Shown: positions 32,555-41,948, counted from the stretch's first letter. The stretch: 64,000 nt of DNA from Rhodospirillaceae bacterium bin65 (GCA_002238725.1 MPMX01000012.1:1-64000), one strand, 5' to 3'. A program made the numbers and translations. Notes: a model not told the origin generated them from the sequence alone.

Positions 32555-34839
32555 TGGATACGGCCCTCCCGCGCAGGCGGCAGAGGCAGCGCTGGATGCT
32601 GCGGGTCTCGGCATTCGTCAACCGGGTTGCGCTGTCGAGCCGCCTCGCCGTCGGACTGGCGATCGCGGCCGTCATCACCAGCGTGCTGACGGCGATTAAC
32701 CTGGCCGAATCGCCGCTGGGCGCCGATCCGGGCATCAATCTGGCATTGATCGTCATCGATCTGGCGATCGTATTGCCGCTTGCCGGGCTCATCGCCTTTC
32801 GAGTCGTTCTTCTCTGGTCGGCCCGGCGGCAGGGCAAGGCCGGATCGCGGCTCCATGCCCGGCTGGTGCTGCTGTTCAGCATCATCGCGGTGACGCCGGC
32901 GATTATCGTCGCGATATTTTCGGCCGTGATGTTCGAGTTCGGCATCCAGGCCTGGTTCAGCAGCCGTGTCGCCACAGCGCTGCGCGAATCGGTCAACATA
33001 ACCGAAAAGTATGTCGACGAGCACATCATCGCGCTGCAGACGGACGTCCGCAATCTCGGATCCGACATCAATACGCACGCGCTGGAGTTGATGAACGATC
33101 CGGGGCAGCTGCCCGCTTTCGTCACCCGGCGGGCGCGCGAGCGCGGCATCGTCGGCGCGTCGGTATTCGACGAGCGCGGCCGGATTCTGGTTTCCGATGT
33201 CGGCAGTTTTTCGCCTGCCAACGAGCGGCCGGCAAACCTGCGCGCCGCGATTTCGCGGGTGCGCAAGGACGGCGACATCGTCGTGATCGCGCGTCGGGGC
33301 GAGCACAATATCCGGGCGCTGCTGCGGCTGACGATCTTTTTCGATTCGAACATCTATCTGTATATCAGCCGTCCCATTGAACCGACTCTGCGCTCGCACA
33401 TGGTGCGCATGCAGGGCGCCGTCGACGAGTATCTCAAGCTGGAAGGGCAGCGCTCCGGCCTGCAGATCGGCTACTTCCTGCTCTACGGCGTGGTCTCGCT
33501 GCTGCTCCTGCTTGCCGCGATCTGGCTCGGCCTCTATTTCGCCGGCCGGCTTGTCCGGCCCATCTCGGAATTGATCGCAGCGTCCGAACGGGTCGGCCGG
33601 GGCGACCTCGGCGTGCGGGTCCGCAGTTCGGGGCAGGACGAAATCGCCAGCCTTTCCCGCTCCTTCAACCAGATGACCGGCGAGCTTGAGCGCAATCGCC
33701 GGGAACTCGTCGCGGTTAACCGGCAGAACGAAGCCCGCCGCGAGTTTACCGAGAAGGTTCTGGAAGGCGTTTCTGCCGGGGTCATCGGCCTCAATGCCGA
33801 CCGGAGCATCAATCTGCCGAACCGGTCGGCTTCCGATCTCATCGGCGTCGATCTCGAAGCGCGGATCGGCGAGCCGATCGCCGATGTCGTGCCCGAATTC
33901 GGCGAGATGATGGACCGGATCGCGCGCAATCCGGTGCGTCGACACTGGAGCGAGATCGTCATCCAGCGCAACGACAGGGCCCGGACGCTGATGGTCCGCC
34001 TCGCCGCCGAATACCTATCGTCCGAAATCGTCGGCTATGTCTTCACCTTCGACGATATCACCGAGCTGCAACAGGCGCAGCGCACGGCAGCCTGGGCGGA
34101 CGTCGCCCAGCGCATCGCCCACGAAATCAAGAACCCGCTGACCCCGATCCAGCTTTCGGCCGAGCGATTGCGGCGCAAATATCTCAAGCATATCGAGACC
34201 GATCCGGAAGTCTTCGACACCTGCACCGACACGATCATCCGGCAGGTCGACGATATCGGCCGGCTGGTCAGCGAATTTTCCAATTTCGCCCGGATGCCGG
34301 CGCCGCGCATGAAGGAAAACAACCTGCGAGAACTGTGCCGGCAGGCGATCTTCCTGCAGCGCTCGGCGCATCCGGCGATCGCCTACGATTTTGCCAAAAT
34401 CAATACGCCGCTGCCCATCCTGTGCGACGGCCATCAGGTCAGCCAGGCGCTGACCAATCTGCTTCAGAATGCCGCCAACGCGATCGAGGAACAGGGTGGC
34501 CCGCCCGGTTCGAAGGACGCTTCCGGGCGCATCGGCACCGTTACCCTGACGATCGACGACAGCGAAAGCGGAACCGCGGTCTCGATCTCGGATACCGGGC
34601 CCGGCCTGCCGACCGACATGCTTCACCGGCTCACCGAGCCCTATGTCTCGACCCGGGCCAAGGGGACCGGCCTCGGGCTGGCCATCGTGCGCAAGATCAT
34701 GGAGGATCATGGCGGGGAGTTGCGATTGAAGAACGACTATACGCAGGAAAGAGAGATTCGCGGTGCAACGATCACCATGGCGTTCCCAGCCACGGTTCGC
34801 GCCGACGGGCCGGTACAGCCGGTTTCGGCGGATGCCTGA
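32554..34839 (+). CDS. ntrY: Membrane sensor histidine kinase NtrY
   Basis: 761 residues. Several N-terminal helices, a periplasmic domain (about 150-290), a further helix LLYGVVSLLLLLAAIWLGLY, and a HAMP domain around LIAASERVGRGDLGVRV. These are followed by a PAS domain (EKVLEGVSAGVIGLNADRSI), H-box QRIAHEIKNPLTPIQLSAER, N-box ALTNLLQNAANAIEE and G2 GTGLGLAIVRKIME. NtrY pairs with NtrX and has been linked to nitrogen and redox sensing in alphaproteobacteria. It lies downstream of ntrBC. Confidence 0.95.
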   Translation: MDTALPRRRQRQRWMLRVSAFVNRVALSSRLAVGLAIAAVITSVLTAINLAESPLGADPGINLALIVIDLAIVLPLAGLIAFRVVLLWSARRQGKAGSRLHARLVLLFSIIAVTPAIIVAIFSAVMFEFGIQAWFSSRVATALRESVNITEKYVDEHIIALQTDVRNLGSDINTHALELMNDPGQLPAFVTRRARERGIVGASVFDERGRILVSDVGSFSPANERPANLRAAISRVRKDGDIVVIARRGEHNIRALLRLTIFFDSNIYLYISRPIEPTLRSHMVRMQGAVDEYLKLEGQRSGLQIGYFLLYGVVSLLLLLAAIWLGLYFAGRLVRPISELIAASERVGRGDLGVRVRSSGQDEIASLSRSFNQMTGELERNRRELVAVNRQNEARREFTEKVLEGVSAGVIGLNADRSINLPNRSASDLIGVDLEARIGEPIADVVPEFGEMMDRIARNPVRRHWSEIVIQRNDRARTLMVRLAAEYLSSEIVGYVFTFDDITELQQAQRTAAWADVAQRIAHEIKNPLTPIQLSAERLRRKYLKHIETDPEVFDTCTDTIIRQVDDIGRLVSEFSNFARMPAPRMKENNLRELCRQAIFLQRSAHPAIAYDFAKINTPLPILCDGHQVSQALTNLLQNAANAIEEQGGPPGSKDASGRIGTVTLTIDDSESGTAVSISDTGPGLPTDMLHRLTEPYVSTRAKGTGLGLAIVRKIMEDHGGELRLKNDYTQEREIRGATITMAFPATVRADGPVQPVSADA

Positions 34840-34870
34840 CCCGGCCGGAATGCACCGGAGCCGTTAGCCG

Positions 34871-36274
34871 ATGGCCGCCGATATTCTGATCGTCGACGAT
34901 GAAGCCGATATCCGGAGCCTGATATCGGGCATCCTGTCGGACGAGGGCTACATGACCCGGCAGGCCGCCGATGCCGATGCCGCGCTCACGGCGATTCGCA
35001 CCCGGCGGCCGTCGCTCATCGTGCTCGATATCTGGCTGGAAGGCAGCCGCATGGACGGCATGGAACTCCTGGAGCGGGTCAAGACGGATCATCCCGACCT
35101 GCCGGTCATCATGATCAGCGGCCACGGCACGGTCGAGATGGCCGTCGACGCCATCAAGATCGGCGCCTTCGACTTTATCGAGAAGCCGTTCAAGAGCGAC
35201 CGGGTACTCCTGCAGATCGAACGCGCCATCGAGACCGCGCGCCTCAAGCGCGAAAACGAAGCGCTGTGGGAGCGCGCCGGCGGCGCCTACGAACTGGTGG
35301 GCGAATCGCCGGCCATCTCGCAGATCAACCAGGCCATCGAACGCGTGGCCCCGACGAGCAGCCGGGTTCTGGTGACCGGCGCCGCCGGCGTGGGCAAGGA
35401 GGTCGTCGCCCGGCTGATCCATCAACGCAGCGCCCGCGGCAACGGCCCATTCGTGATCGTCAACTGCGCGACCATGCATCCGGACCGCCTGGAGCAGGAA
35501 CTGTTCGGCGAGGAAGCCGGAGACCGCACACGCAGCGGCATTCTCGAAGGCTGCCACGGCGGCACGCTGTTGCTCGACGAAATCGCCGACATGCCGTGGG
35601 AAACCCAAGGCAAGTTTGTCAGAATTCTTCAGGACCGGGGGTTTCAGAGAATCGGCGGCCATGCGACCGTCGAGGTGGATATCCGCGTCATCGCGTCGAC
35701 CAGCCGGCATCTCAAGCCCGAAATCGCCGCCCGGCGTTTCCGGGAAGATCTGTATTACCGGCTCAGAGTCGTCCCCATCGACATTCCGCCCCTGCGCGAC
35801 CGGCGTCCGGATATTCCCGATCTGGCGGTGCATTTCATGGCCAAGGCGGCGGCCCGTTCCGGCCTGCCGGCGCGCGCCTTCTCCGACGATGCGCTGGCGG
35901 CATTGCAGGCGTACGACTGGCCGGGCAATGTCCGCGAACTGGCCAACGTGATCGACCGCCTCCTGATCATGGCGCAGGCCGGACCGGGCGAAAAACTGAT
36001 CGCAAGAATGATGCCACCTGAAATTCTGGGCGAGGAAACCATGCTGCCCCGCTTCGAAAAGGGCGGCGAGATCATGGCGTTGCCCCTGAGGGAGGCGCGC
36101 GAAATGTTCGAACGCGAATACCTGACGGCGCAGGTCGACCGCTTCGGCGGCAATGTTTCCAGGACGGCCGAATTCGTCGGCATGGAGCGCTCCGCGCTGC
36201 ACCGCAAGCTGAAGCTGCTCGGCCTGACCGGCGGCGAGCGCGGCGCCGGCGACAAAACCGATACCGTCCATTGA
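34871..36274 (+). CDS. ntrX: Response regulator NtrX
   Basis: 467 residues. Receiver domain with phospho-Asp in IVLDIWLEGSRMDGME. AAA+ domain: Walker A GAAGVGKEVVARL, Walker [29 protein letters not shown]-terminal Fis-like helix is seen as NVSRTAEFVGMERSALHRKL. The sigma-54-contact GAFTGA loop is missing: the position reads LFGEEAGDRTRSG. This agrees with NtrX of other alphaproteobacteria, thought to act without RpoN. It is encoded 31 bases after ntrY. Confidence 0.95.
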   Translation: MAADILIVDDEADIRSLISGILSDEGYMTRQAADADAALTAIRTRRPSLIVLDIWLEGSRMDGMELLERVKTDHPDLPVIMISGHGTVEMAVDAIKIGAFDFIEKPFKSDRVLLQIERAIETARLKRENEALWERAGGAYELVGESPAISQINQAIERVAPTSSRVLVTGAAGVGKEVVARLIHQRSARGNGPFVIVNCATMHPDRLEQELFGEEAGDRTRSGILEGCHGGTLLLDEIADMPWETQGKFVRILQDRGFQRIGGHATVEVDIRVIASTSRHLKPEIAARRFREDLYYRLRVVPIDIPPLRDRRPDIPDLAVHFMAKAAARSGLPARAFSDDALAALQAYDWPGNVRELANVIDRLLIMAQAGPGEKLIARMMPPEILGEETMLPRFEKGGEIMALPLREAREMFEREYLTAQVDRFGGNVSRTAEFVGMERSALHRKLKLLGLTGGERGAGDKTDTVH

Positions 36275-36313
36275 TCTGCCGCTCGCTTCTTCACGACAGG
36301 GCCGGATGACATC

Positions 36314-37690
36314 ATGCGGGTAATTGTGTGCGGGGCAGGGCAGGTCGGTCTCAACATCGCCCGTCATCTCGCGACCGAGAACAACGAGGTCACCGTCATC
36401 GACCGTTCCGAGGCGCTGATCCGCCGGATCGGCGACGCCCTGGACGTGCGCGCCATCGTCGGCCATGCGCCGCATCCCGACGTGCTGGAGCGCGCCGGTG
36501 CGGCCGACTGCGACATGATCATCGCGGTCACCCAGACCGATGAAGTCAACATGGTGGCCTGCCAGGTCGCCCATTCGCTGTTCGACGTGCCGACCAAGAT
36601 CGCGCGCGTTCGGGCGCAATCCTATCTCCAGCCGATCTGGGCCGGCCTGTTCAGCGCCGATCACATGCCGATCGACGTGCGCATATCGCCGGAAGTCGAG
36701 GTTGCGCGCGCGGTCCGGCGGCGGATGCACGTTCCCGGCGCCTTCGACGTGATCCCGCTGGGCCTGGGCCGGGTGCAGGCGATCGGCACCCGGCTGGGCG
36801 AGGACTGCCCCGTGCTGGATACGCCGATCCGCCAGCTCACCTCGCTGTTTCCCGATCTGGCCACGGTGATCGTCGCGATACTGCGCGGCGGCCGGACGAT
36901 CGTGCCGACGCCGGACGACCAGCTGCTGGCCGGCGACGAAATCTACTTCGTCGCCGACCGTGAGCATGTCGCCCGCGCCATGGCGGCGTTCGGCCACGAA
37001 GAGCCCGAAGCGCACCGGGTCATCATCGTCGGCGGCGGCAATATCGGGCTGTTCCTTGCCCAAGAGATCGAGGAGCAGGACGAGGATGTCACCGTCAAGC
37101 TGATCGAACTGGACGAGGAACGGGCCAAGGTCGTGGCCGCCTCGCTGGCCCATACCGTCGTCGTGCACGGCGATGTCCTGGACAACGAAATCCTGGAGGA
37201 GCTCAATCTCCAGCATACCGACATGCTCATCACCGTGACCGACAACGACGAGGTCAACGTGCTGGCGGCGCTGCTCGCCAAACGGCTGGGATGCGCGCGG
37301 ACGGTGGCGCTGGTCAATACCGTGCACTACCAGCCGCTGGTCACCTCGCTCGGTGTCGACGTTGCGGTCTCGCCCCGGGGCATCACGGTCTCGACGATCC
37401 TGCAGCATTTGCGCCGCGGCCGGATTCGCGCCGTCCATTCGTTGCGCGAAGGGGTAGGGGAGATCATCGAGGCCGAGGCGATGGATACCTCGCGGATCGT
37501 CGGCAAGCCGCTCAGCGGCGTGAAACTGGACAAGGGCATCATGGCCGGCGCGATCCTACGGGGCGACGCCGTGATCATGCCGCGCGGCGATACCGTGATT
37601 CAGGCCGGCGACCGGGTTATCCTCTACGCCTTGCCGAACGTCGTGCGGAAGGTGGAGAAACTGTTCTCCGTCAGTCTCGAATTCTTCTAG
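36314..37690 (+). CDS. trkA: Trk potassium uptake system regulatory protein TrkA
   Basis: 458 residues with duplicated RCK architecture: an NAD-binding half starting MRVIVCGAGQVGLNIARHLA (GxGxxG), its RCK_C part, then a second Rossmann half VIIVGGGNIGLFLAQEIEEQ and a second RCK_C (MAGAILRGDAVIMPRGDTVI). It gates the TrkH/TrkG K+ channel in response to nucleotides. No trkH lies in the window. The position after ntrX is a recurrent alphaproteobacterial order. Confidence 0.95.
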   Translation: MRVIVCGAGQVGLNIARHLATENNEVTVIDRSEALIRRIGDALDVRAIVGHAPHPDVLERAGAADCDMIIAVTQTDEVNMVACQVAHSLFDVPTKIARVRAQSYLQPIWAGLFSADHMPIDVRISPEVEVARAVRRRMHVPGAFDVIPLGLGRVQAIGTRLGEDCPVLDTPIRQLTSLFPDLATVIVAILRGGRTIVPTPDDQLLAGDEIYFVADREHVARAMAAFGHEEPEAHRVIIVGGGNIGLFLAQEIEEQDEDVTVKLIELDEERAKVVAASLAHTVVVHGDVLDNEILEELNLQHTDMLITVTDNDEVNVLAALLAKRLGCARTVALVNTVHYQPLVTSLGVDVAVSPRGITVSTILQHLRRGRIRAVHSLREGVGEIIEAEAMDTSRIVGKPLSGVKLDKGIMAGAILRGDAVIMPRGDTVIQAGDRVILYALPNVVRKVEKLFSVSLEFF

Positions 37691-37754
37691 CCCCGTCCGG
37701 CGCCCCGCTAACAAGACCCGCCTGTCAGCGCCGCTGCCTTTCGCGAGAGCCGCC

Positions 37755-38633
37755 ATGTCCCGAATCGCCTATGTCAACGGCCGCTACGCGCCGCACCGCG
37801 ACGCAGCGGTCCATATCGAGGATCGGGGATACCAGTTCGCCGACGCGGTCTATGAGGTAATCGCGATCCAGAATGGCCGGTTCGTCGACGAGGAGCCCCA
37901 TCTCGACCGGCTTGACCGGTCGCTGCGCGAATTGCGCATGGCCGCGCCGGTCGCCCGGCCGGCTTTGAAACATATCCTGCGCGAAACCGTCCGGCGCAAC
38001 CGGGTGCGCGACGGCATCGTCTATATGCAGATCTCGCGCGGCGTCGCGCGGCGCGACCATGCCTTTCCGGCGCACCGCGAAAGTTCCCTCGTCGTGACGG
38101 CGCGGTCGACCACGCCCAAGTCAGCGGCCAGGGCCGGCGGCGTTGCGGTGGTGACGACAGAAGATATCCGGTGGAAACGCTGCGATCTCAAGACAGTAGG
38201 GCTGCTGCCTAACGTGCTGGCCAAACAGATGGCGGCGGAGGCGGGAGCCTACGAGGCCTGGATGATCGGGGCGGACGGCGCGATCACCGAGTGCACATCG
38301 GCGAACGCCTGGATCGTCACGGACACGCGCGAGGCGGTGACCCGGCCGCCGACCCACGCGATCCTCAACGGCATCACCCGCCGAACCGTTCGCGCCATTG
38401 CCGAGGAAGCCGGCTACAGTGTTGTTGAGCGATCATTTACCCTGGACGAGGCGCTCGCCGCCGCCGAGGCCTTCCTGACCAGCACGACGTCCCACGTCAT
38501 GCCAGTCGTGAGGATTGACGGCGCGCCGATCGGCGACGGCCGACCCGGACCGCTGACCTGCGCCCTGCAAGCGCAGTACGAGGCCTATGCGGGTGCGGCC
38601 GAGGCGGGCACGACCGCTGCAGGCGGGGCATGA
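37755..38633 (+). CDS. D-amino-acid aminotransferase (class IV PLP aminotransferase)
   Basis: 292 residues, fold type IV. It starts RIAYVNGRYAPHRDAAVHIE and EDRGYQFADAVYEV. The PLP lysine is in WKRCDLKTVGLLPNVLAK, and the phosphate-binding part ECTSANAWIV is followed by ILNGITRRTV. Closest in features to D-alanine transaminases, which supply D-Ala/D-Glu, but branched-chain and aminodeoxychorismate enzymes share the fold. Its stop overlaps the next gene's start. Confidence 0.87.
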   Translation: MSRIAYVNGRYAPHRDAAVHIEDRGYQFADAVYEVIAIQNGRFVDEEPHLDRLDRSLRELRMAAPVARPALKHILRETVRRNRVRDGIVYMQISRGVARRDHAFPAHRESSLVVTARSTTPKSAARAGGVAVVTTEDIRWKRCDLKTVGLLPNVLAKQMAAEAGAYEAWMIGADGAITECTSANAWIVTDTREAVTRPPTHAILNGITRRTVRAIAEEAGYSVVERSFTLDEALAAAEAFLTSTTSHVMPVVRIDGAPIGDGRPGPLTCALQAQYEAYAGAAEAGTTAAGGA

Positions 38634-39298
38634 CGGCGCTGCCGGCGCCGGCCGCCATCCTGTTCGACTGGGACAACACGCTGGTCGATAACTGGCCCTC
38701 GATCGCCCGGGCGCTGAATGCAGCGAGACGCGCCTTCGGCCATCCGGAATTGAGCGAAGCGGCGGTGCGCGGCTGGGTCCGGCAATCGATGCGCAACAGC
38801 TTCCCCGCCATGTTCGGCGAGGCCTGGACCGAGGCGCGTGAGATCTTCTACGACACATTCCGCGCAAACCATCTGGAGACGCTGAAACCGCTGCCGGGCG
38901 CTGCTGAACTGCTGGAGACTCTGAACGGGCGCGGCCTCTATGTCGGCGTCGTCAGCAACAAGAACGGCGACTATCTGCGCAAGGAAATCCGCCATCTGGC
39001 CTGGACCGCCCGTTTCGGGCGCGCCGTCGGCGCCGGCGATGCGGTCGAGGACAAGCCGGCCGTCGCCCCGGTCGACCTGGCGCTGGACGGATCGGGCATC
39101 GGCCGGTCCGGCGCGGTCTGGTTCGTCGGCGATGCGGCGGTCGACATGGAATGCGCCATCCGCGCCGGCTGTACGCCGATCCTGCGGGCGACCGCCGACG
39201 AGCCGGAAACGGCGTTCAGCGACTGGCCGCCGGCGGCGGTGGCAGATTCTTCGGAGGGCATTATGAGGCTTGTCGATAAAGCGCGGTGGCCCATATGA
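38630..39298 (+). CDS. HAD family hydrolase (phosphoglycolate-phosphatase-like)
   Basis: 222 residues. HAD motif I is LFDWDNTLVDNW (nucleophile and acid Asp), motif II VVSNKNGDYLRKEI, motif III lysine in EDKPAVAPVDLAL, motif IV FVGDAAVDMECAIRAG. The cap is of the small helical (subfamily I) type. The substrate is not evident; phosphoglycolate or another sugar phosphate is typical. It is translationally coupled to the aminotransferase by an ATGA overlap. Confidence 0.85.
   Translation: MTALPAPAAILFDWDNTLVDNWPSIARALNAARRAFGHPELSEAAVRGWVRQSMRNSFPAMFGEAWTEAREIFYDTFRANHLETLKPLPGAAELLETLNGRGLYVGVVSNKNGDYLRKEIRHLAWTARFGRAVGAGDAVEDKPAVAPVDLALDGSGIGRSGAVWFVGDAAVDMECAIRAGCTPILRATADEPETAFSDWPPAAVADSSEGIMRLVDKARWPI
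39270..39297 (+). promoter_or_regulatory. Candidate promoter of hfq
   Basis: TTGTCG (39270-39275), 16-bp spacer, CATATG (39292-39297), at the very end of the HAD gene and about 100 bases before hfq. Confidence 0.35.
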
Positions 39299-39400
39299 CG
39301 GGGTGAGCGGCGAATCCTGCCGCCGGCGCAGCCGGGATGCTCCGCACCGGAAAGGCTCGGCACCGGGAATGACTGCATAAGAATAATGAAGGATTCGAGC

Positions 39401-39658
39401 ATGTCCTCGGAAAAGCAACAAAACCTGCAGGACGTGTTCCTGAACAATATCCGGAAGAACAAGACGCCGGTGACCGTGTTTCTTGTGAACGGTGTCAAGT
39501 TGCAGGGGATTGTCACCTGGTTCGACAATTTCTGCGTTCTGCTGCGCCGGGACCAGCATTCGCAGCTGGTCTACAAACACGCGATCTCGACGGTCATGCC
39601 GGCGCAGCCGGTCCAACTGTTCGAGCCGGACGCAGCGGGCGCCGACAGCAGCGCCTGA
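39401..39658 (+). CDS. hfq: RNA chaperone Hfq
   Basis: 85 residues. Sm1 motif [20 protein letters not shown], Sm2 around [10 protein letters not shown]; the proximal-face Q ([10 protein letters not shown]) and distal-face residues are in place. It forms a hexamer that pairs small RNAs with mRNAs. ATG 39401 is preferred over ATG 39386 because GAAGGA lies seven bases before it. It is followed by hflX in the same reading frame, as in many proteobacteria. Confidence 0.96.
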   Translation: MSSEKQQNLQDVFLNNIRKNKTPVTVFLVNGVKLQGIVTWFDNFCVLLRRDQHSQLVYKHAISTVMPAQPVQLFEPDAAGADSSA

Positions 39659-39709
39659 TCCCGGGCAACCGCCATCGCTATCGAAAGACAGTCGAACGGG
39701 GCAGGGGCC

Positions 39710-41008
39710 CTGGTCGTTCACCCTTGGCTGCGGAGCGACGCCGGCGCTTCTGCGCGTAGCGAAGACCGGCTCGGGGAAGCCATCGGCCTGGCCCGCGCCA
39801 TCGGCCTCGATGTCCGAAGCGCTCATCCAACACCGTGCGGGCGCGTCGTGCCGGCGAGCTGGATCGGCAAGGGAGCGGTCGAAACGATCGGCTGCGAGGT
39901 CGCGGCGACGGGCGCGGAACTGGTCGTCATGGACTGCGCGCTCAGCCCGGGCCAGCAGCGCAATCTGGAACGGCGCTGGCACTGCAAGGTCATCGACCGG
40001 ACTGCTTTGATCCTGGAAATCTTCGGCGCACGCGCCCGCACCCGGGAAGGCCGGCTCCAGGTCGAACTCGCCCACCTGACGTGGCAGCGCAGCCGGCTGG
40101 TACGCAGCTGGACCCACCTGGAGCGGCAGCGCGGCGGCTTCGGGTTTGTCGGCGGCCCCGGCGAATCCCAGATCGAGCTGGACCGGCGCCTGATCGACGA
40201 CCGGATTGCCCGGCTGAAACGGGAACTCGAAACGGTACGCAAGCGCCGCGCCCTGCAGCGCAAGGCGCGGGAGAAATATCCATTTCCGGTCGCAGCGCTG
40301 GTCGGATACACCAACGCTGGAAAATCCACGCTGTTCAACCGGCTGACCGCGGCCGGAGTCGCGGCGGAAGACATGTTGTTCGCGACCCTCGATCCGACGA
40401 TGCGCAAGGTCGAACTCCCGCGCGGGCGCAAGATCATCCTGTCGGACACGGTCGGCTTCATATCGGACCTGCCGACCGAACTCGTCGCCGCCTTCCGGGC
40501 GACGCTGGAGGAAGTCGCGCTCGCGGATGTCATCCTGCATGTCCGGGATATCGCAAGGCCGGACTCGGCGGCGCAGGCCGAGAGCGTACGCGGGATCCTG
40601 CGCGACCTGGTATCGGCGGACAAGCTCGACTCGGCGACCATCGAGGTCTGGAACAAGATCGACTGCGTGGACCGCGCCGGCCGCGAGCTTCTGGGCAACC
40701 GTGCGGACCGGTCCAACGAGCGTATTCAGCTCGTCTCCGCGCTGACCGGCGACGGCGTCGCCGGGCTGTGCGCCGGGGTCGAGGCGCTGCTCGGCGCTGC
40801 ACGCCGGCGCATGGCGATCCGGGTGCCGCACGAAAAGGGCGCGGCGCTGACCTGGCTGTACGACCGCGGGGCGGTCGTCGAACGCACCGACGACGAAGAG
40901 GGCAGTCTGCTGATCGTCGACGTCGAGCAGTCGGACTGCCGGACCCTGGACCGCCGCTACGGGTTGTACACAGCGCCCCGGGCGGACGAATCAGCCGGCG
41001 GACCGTGA
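39710..41008 (+). CDS. hflX: GTPase HflX; N-terminal start codon unclear
   Basis: A ribosome-splitting GTPase. G1 GYTNAGKSTLFN, G3 DTVGFISDLPTELV, G4 NKID; the HflX N-terminal domain has RSRLVRSWTHLERQRGG and GFVGGPGESQIELDRR. Family-like sequence starts at LVVHPWLRSDAGAS (codon 39710). Yet no ATG, GTG or TTG occurs in frame between the hfq stop (39658) and GTG 39848, which would remove about 46 conserved residues. A CTG at 39710 with GGGGCAGGGG upstream, or ATC at 39674 or 39680, are the only candidates; otherwise there is a sequence error. The end is certain. Confidence 0.85.
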   Translation: MVVHPWLRSDAGASARSEDRLGEAIGLARAIGLDVRSAHPTPCGRVVPASWIGKGAVETIGCEVAATGAELVVMDCALSPGQQRNLERRWHCKVIDRTALILEIFGARARTREGRLQVELAHLTWQRSRLVRSWTHLERQRGGFGFVGGPGESQIELDRRLIDDRIARLKRELETVRKRRALQRKAREKYPFPVAALVGYTNAGKSTLFNRLTAAGVAAEDMLFATLDPTMRKVELPRGRKIILSDTVGFISDLPTELVAAFRATLEEVALADVILHVRDIARPDSAAQAESVRGILRDLVSADKLDSATIEVWNKIDCVDRAGRELLGNRADRSNERIQLVSALTGDGVAGLCAGVEALLGAARRRMAIRVPHEKGAALTWLYDRGAVVERTDDEEGSLLIVDVEQSDCRTLDRRYGLYTAPRADESAGGP

Positions 41009-41019
41009 TTCCGCCACCC

Positions 41020-41061
41020 TGTATACTGCGTGTACAATCGTGCATATGCATGCAGCATACA
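41020..41061 (+). promoter_or_regulatory. AT-rich inverted repeat upstream of the inositol-monophosphatase-like gene
   Basis: TGTATACTGC (41020-41029) is nearly the reverse complement of GCAGCATACA (41052-41061); one mismatch. Between them lie TACAAT and the palindrome TGCATATGCA. It starts 12 bases after the hflX stop and ends 30 bases before the next gene, so a promoter with an operator is plausible. Confidence 0.35.
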
Positions 41062-41090
41062 GAATCCCGTTGGCACGTCGGCCCGGGCCT

Positions 41091-41948
41091 ATGAACCGGG
41101 ACGCCGAGGGCCGCCGGCATCCCGACCTGCCGGATTTCGAGACCGTCGACCGCATCCTGCGCGAGGCCGCGCGAACCATCGTGCTGCCGCACTTCCAAAA
41201 CCTCGCCGGCGACGATGTCAGGACCAAATCGAGCCCCAACGACTTCGTTACGGTGGCAGACGAACGCTGCGAGGTCTTTCTGCGCGACGCACTGACCCGC
41301 GCCTTGCCCGGCTCGGCAACGATCGGCGAAGAGGCGGCGGCGGACGACCCGGCGGTGCTGGAGCGCCTCGGCCGGCCGGGCGACGTCTGGATCATCGATC
41401 CTATCGACGGCACCTACAACTACGCCCACGACAATCCGCGCTTTGCCACGATCGTCGCGCTGGTGCGCGACGGCGTCGTGGTGCGCGGGTACATTCATTT
41501 GCCGGTCCGGGGAGAAACCTATGCCGCGGCGCTGGGGCAGGGGGCTCACGACGGTACCGGCGCGCTCGCATTGCCGGAGCCGGCGGCGTTCGGCGCCATG
41601 ACCGGCGCGCTCTATGTCGGCAAATCGAGGGCGCCGGCGCTGTTCGGGCGGATCAAGGCGCTGCGGGACGGCGGCCGGCTCGGGCAGCGCCGGTTCGCCC
41701 GCTGCGCCGCCTGGGAGTATATCGCGATGCTGACGGGGCGGGCGCACTACGCCGTCTTCACCCGCCTGCTGCCCTGGGACCACGCGGCCGGCATCCTGAT
41801 GATCGCCGAGGCGGGCGGCTGTTACGGATTTATCGACGACGCACCGCAATCGGGCCCGTGGCGGCCGGTCGACCGCGACGTCCCGTTCCTGTTGGCCCCT
41901 GACGCGGCGAGTTGGCGCCTGATCCGGGACACGCTGACCGAAGAGTGA
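41091..41948 (+). CDS. Inositol monophosphatase family protein
   Basis: 285 residues with the Mg2+-dependent phosphatase signature: TIGEEAAADD, WIIDPIDGTYNYAHDNPRFA (metal ligands D, D in DPIDGT) and the C-terminal LLPWDHAAGILMIAEAGG. Substrates of the family include inositol phosphate, histidinol phosphate and PAP/CysQ substrates. This protein has no decisive feature. ATG 41091 was chosen; an earlier in-frame ATG lies inside the AT-rich inverted repeat. Confidence 0.87.
   Translation: MNRDAEGRRHPDLPDFETVDRILREAARTIVLPHFQNLAGDDVRTKSSPNDFVTVADERCEVFLRDALTRALPGSATIGEEAAADDPAVLERLGRPGDVWIIDPIDGTYNYAHDNPRFATIVALVRDGVVVRGYIHLPVRGETYAAALGQGAHDGTGALALPEPAAFGAMTGALYVGKSRAPALFGRIKALRDGGRLGQRRFARCAAWEYIAMLTGRAHYAVFTRLLPWDHAAGILMIAEAGGCYGFIDDAPQSGPWRPVDRDVPFLLAPDAASWRLIRDTLTEE

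Noticed and set aside
29732-32614. A 960-codon open frame on the minus strand opposite ntrB and ntrC
   Set aside because: Antisense to two clearly recognised genes, Arg/Asp-rich composition typical of GC-rich shadow frames, no domain or ribosome-binding site.
34772-37438. An 888-codon open frame on the minus strand opposite ntrX and trkA
   Set aside because: Same reason: a shadow of the third-codon GC bias of the real genes; no motif.
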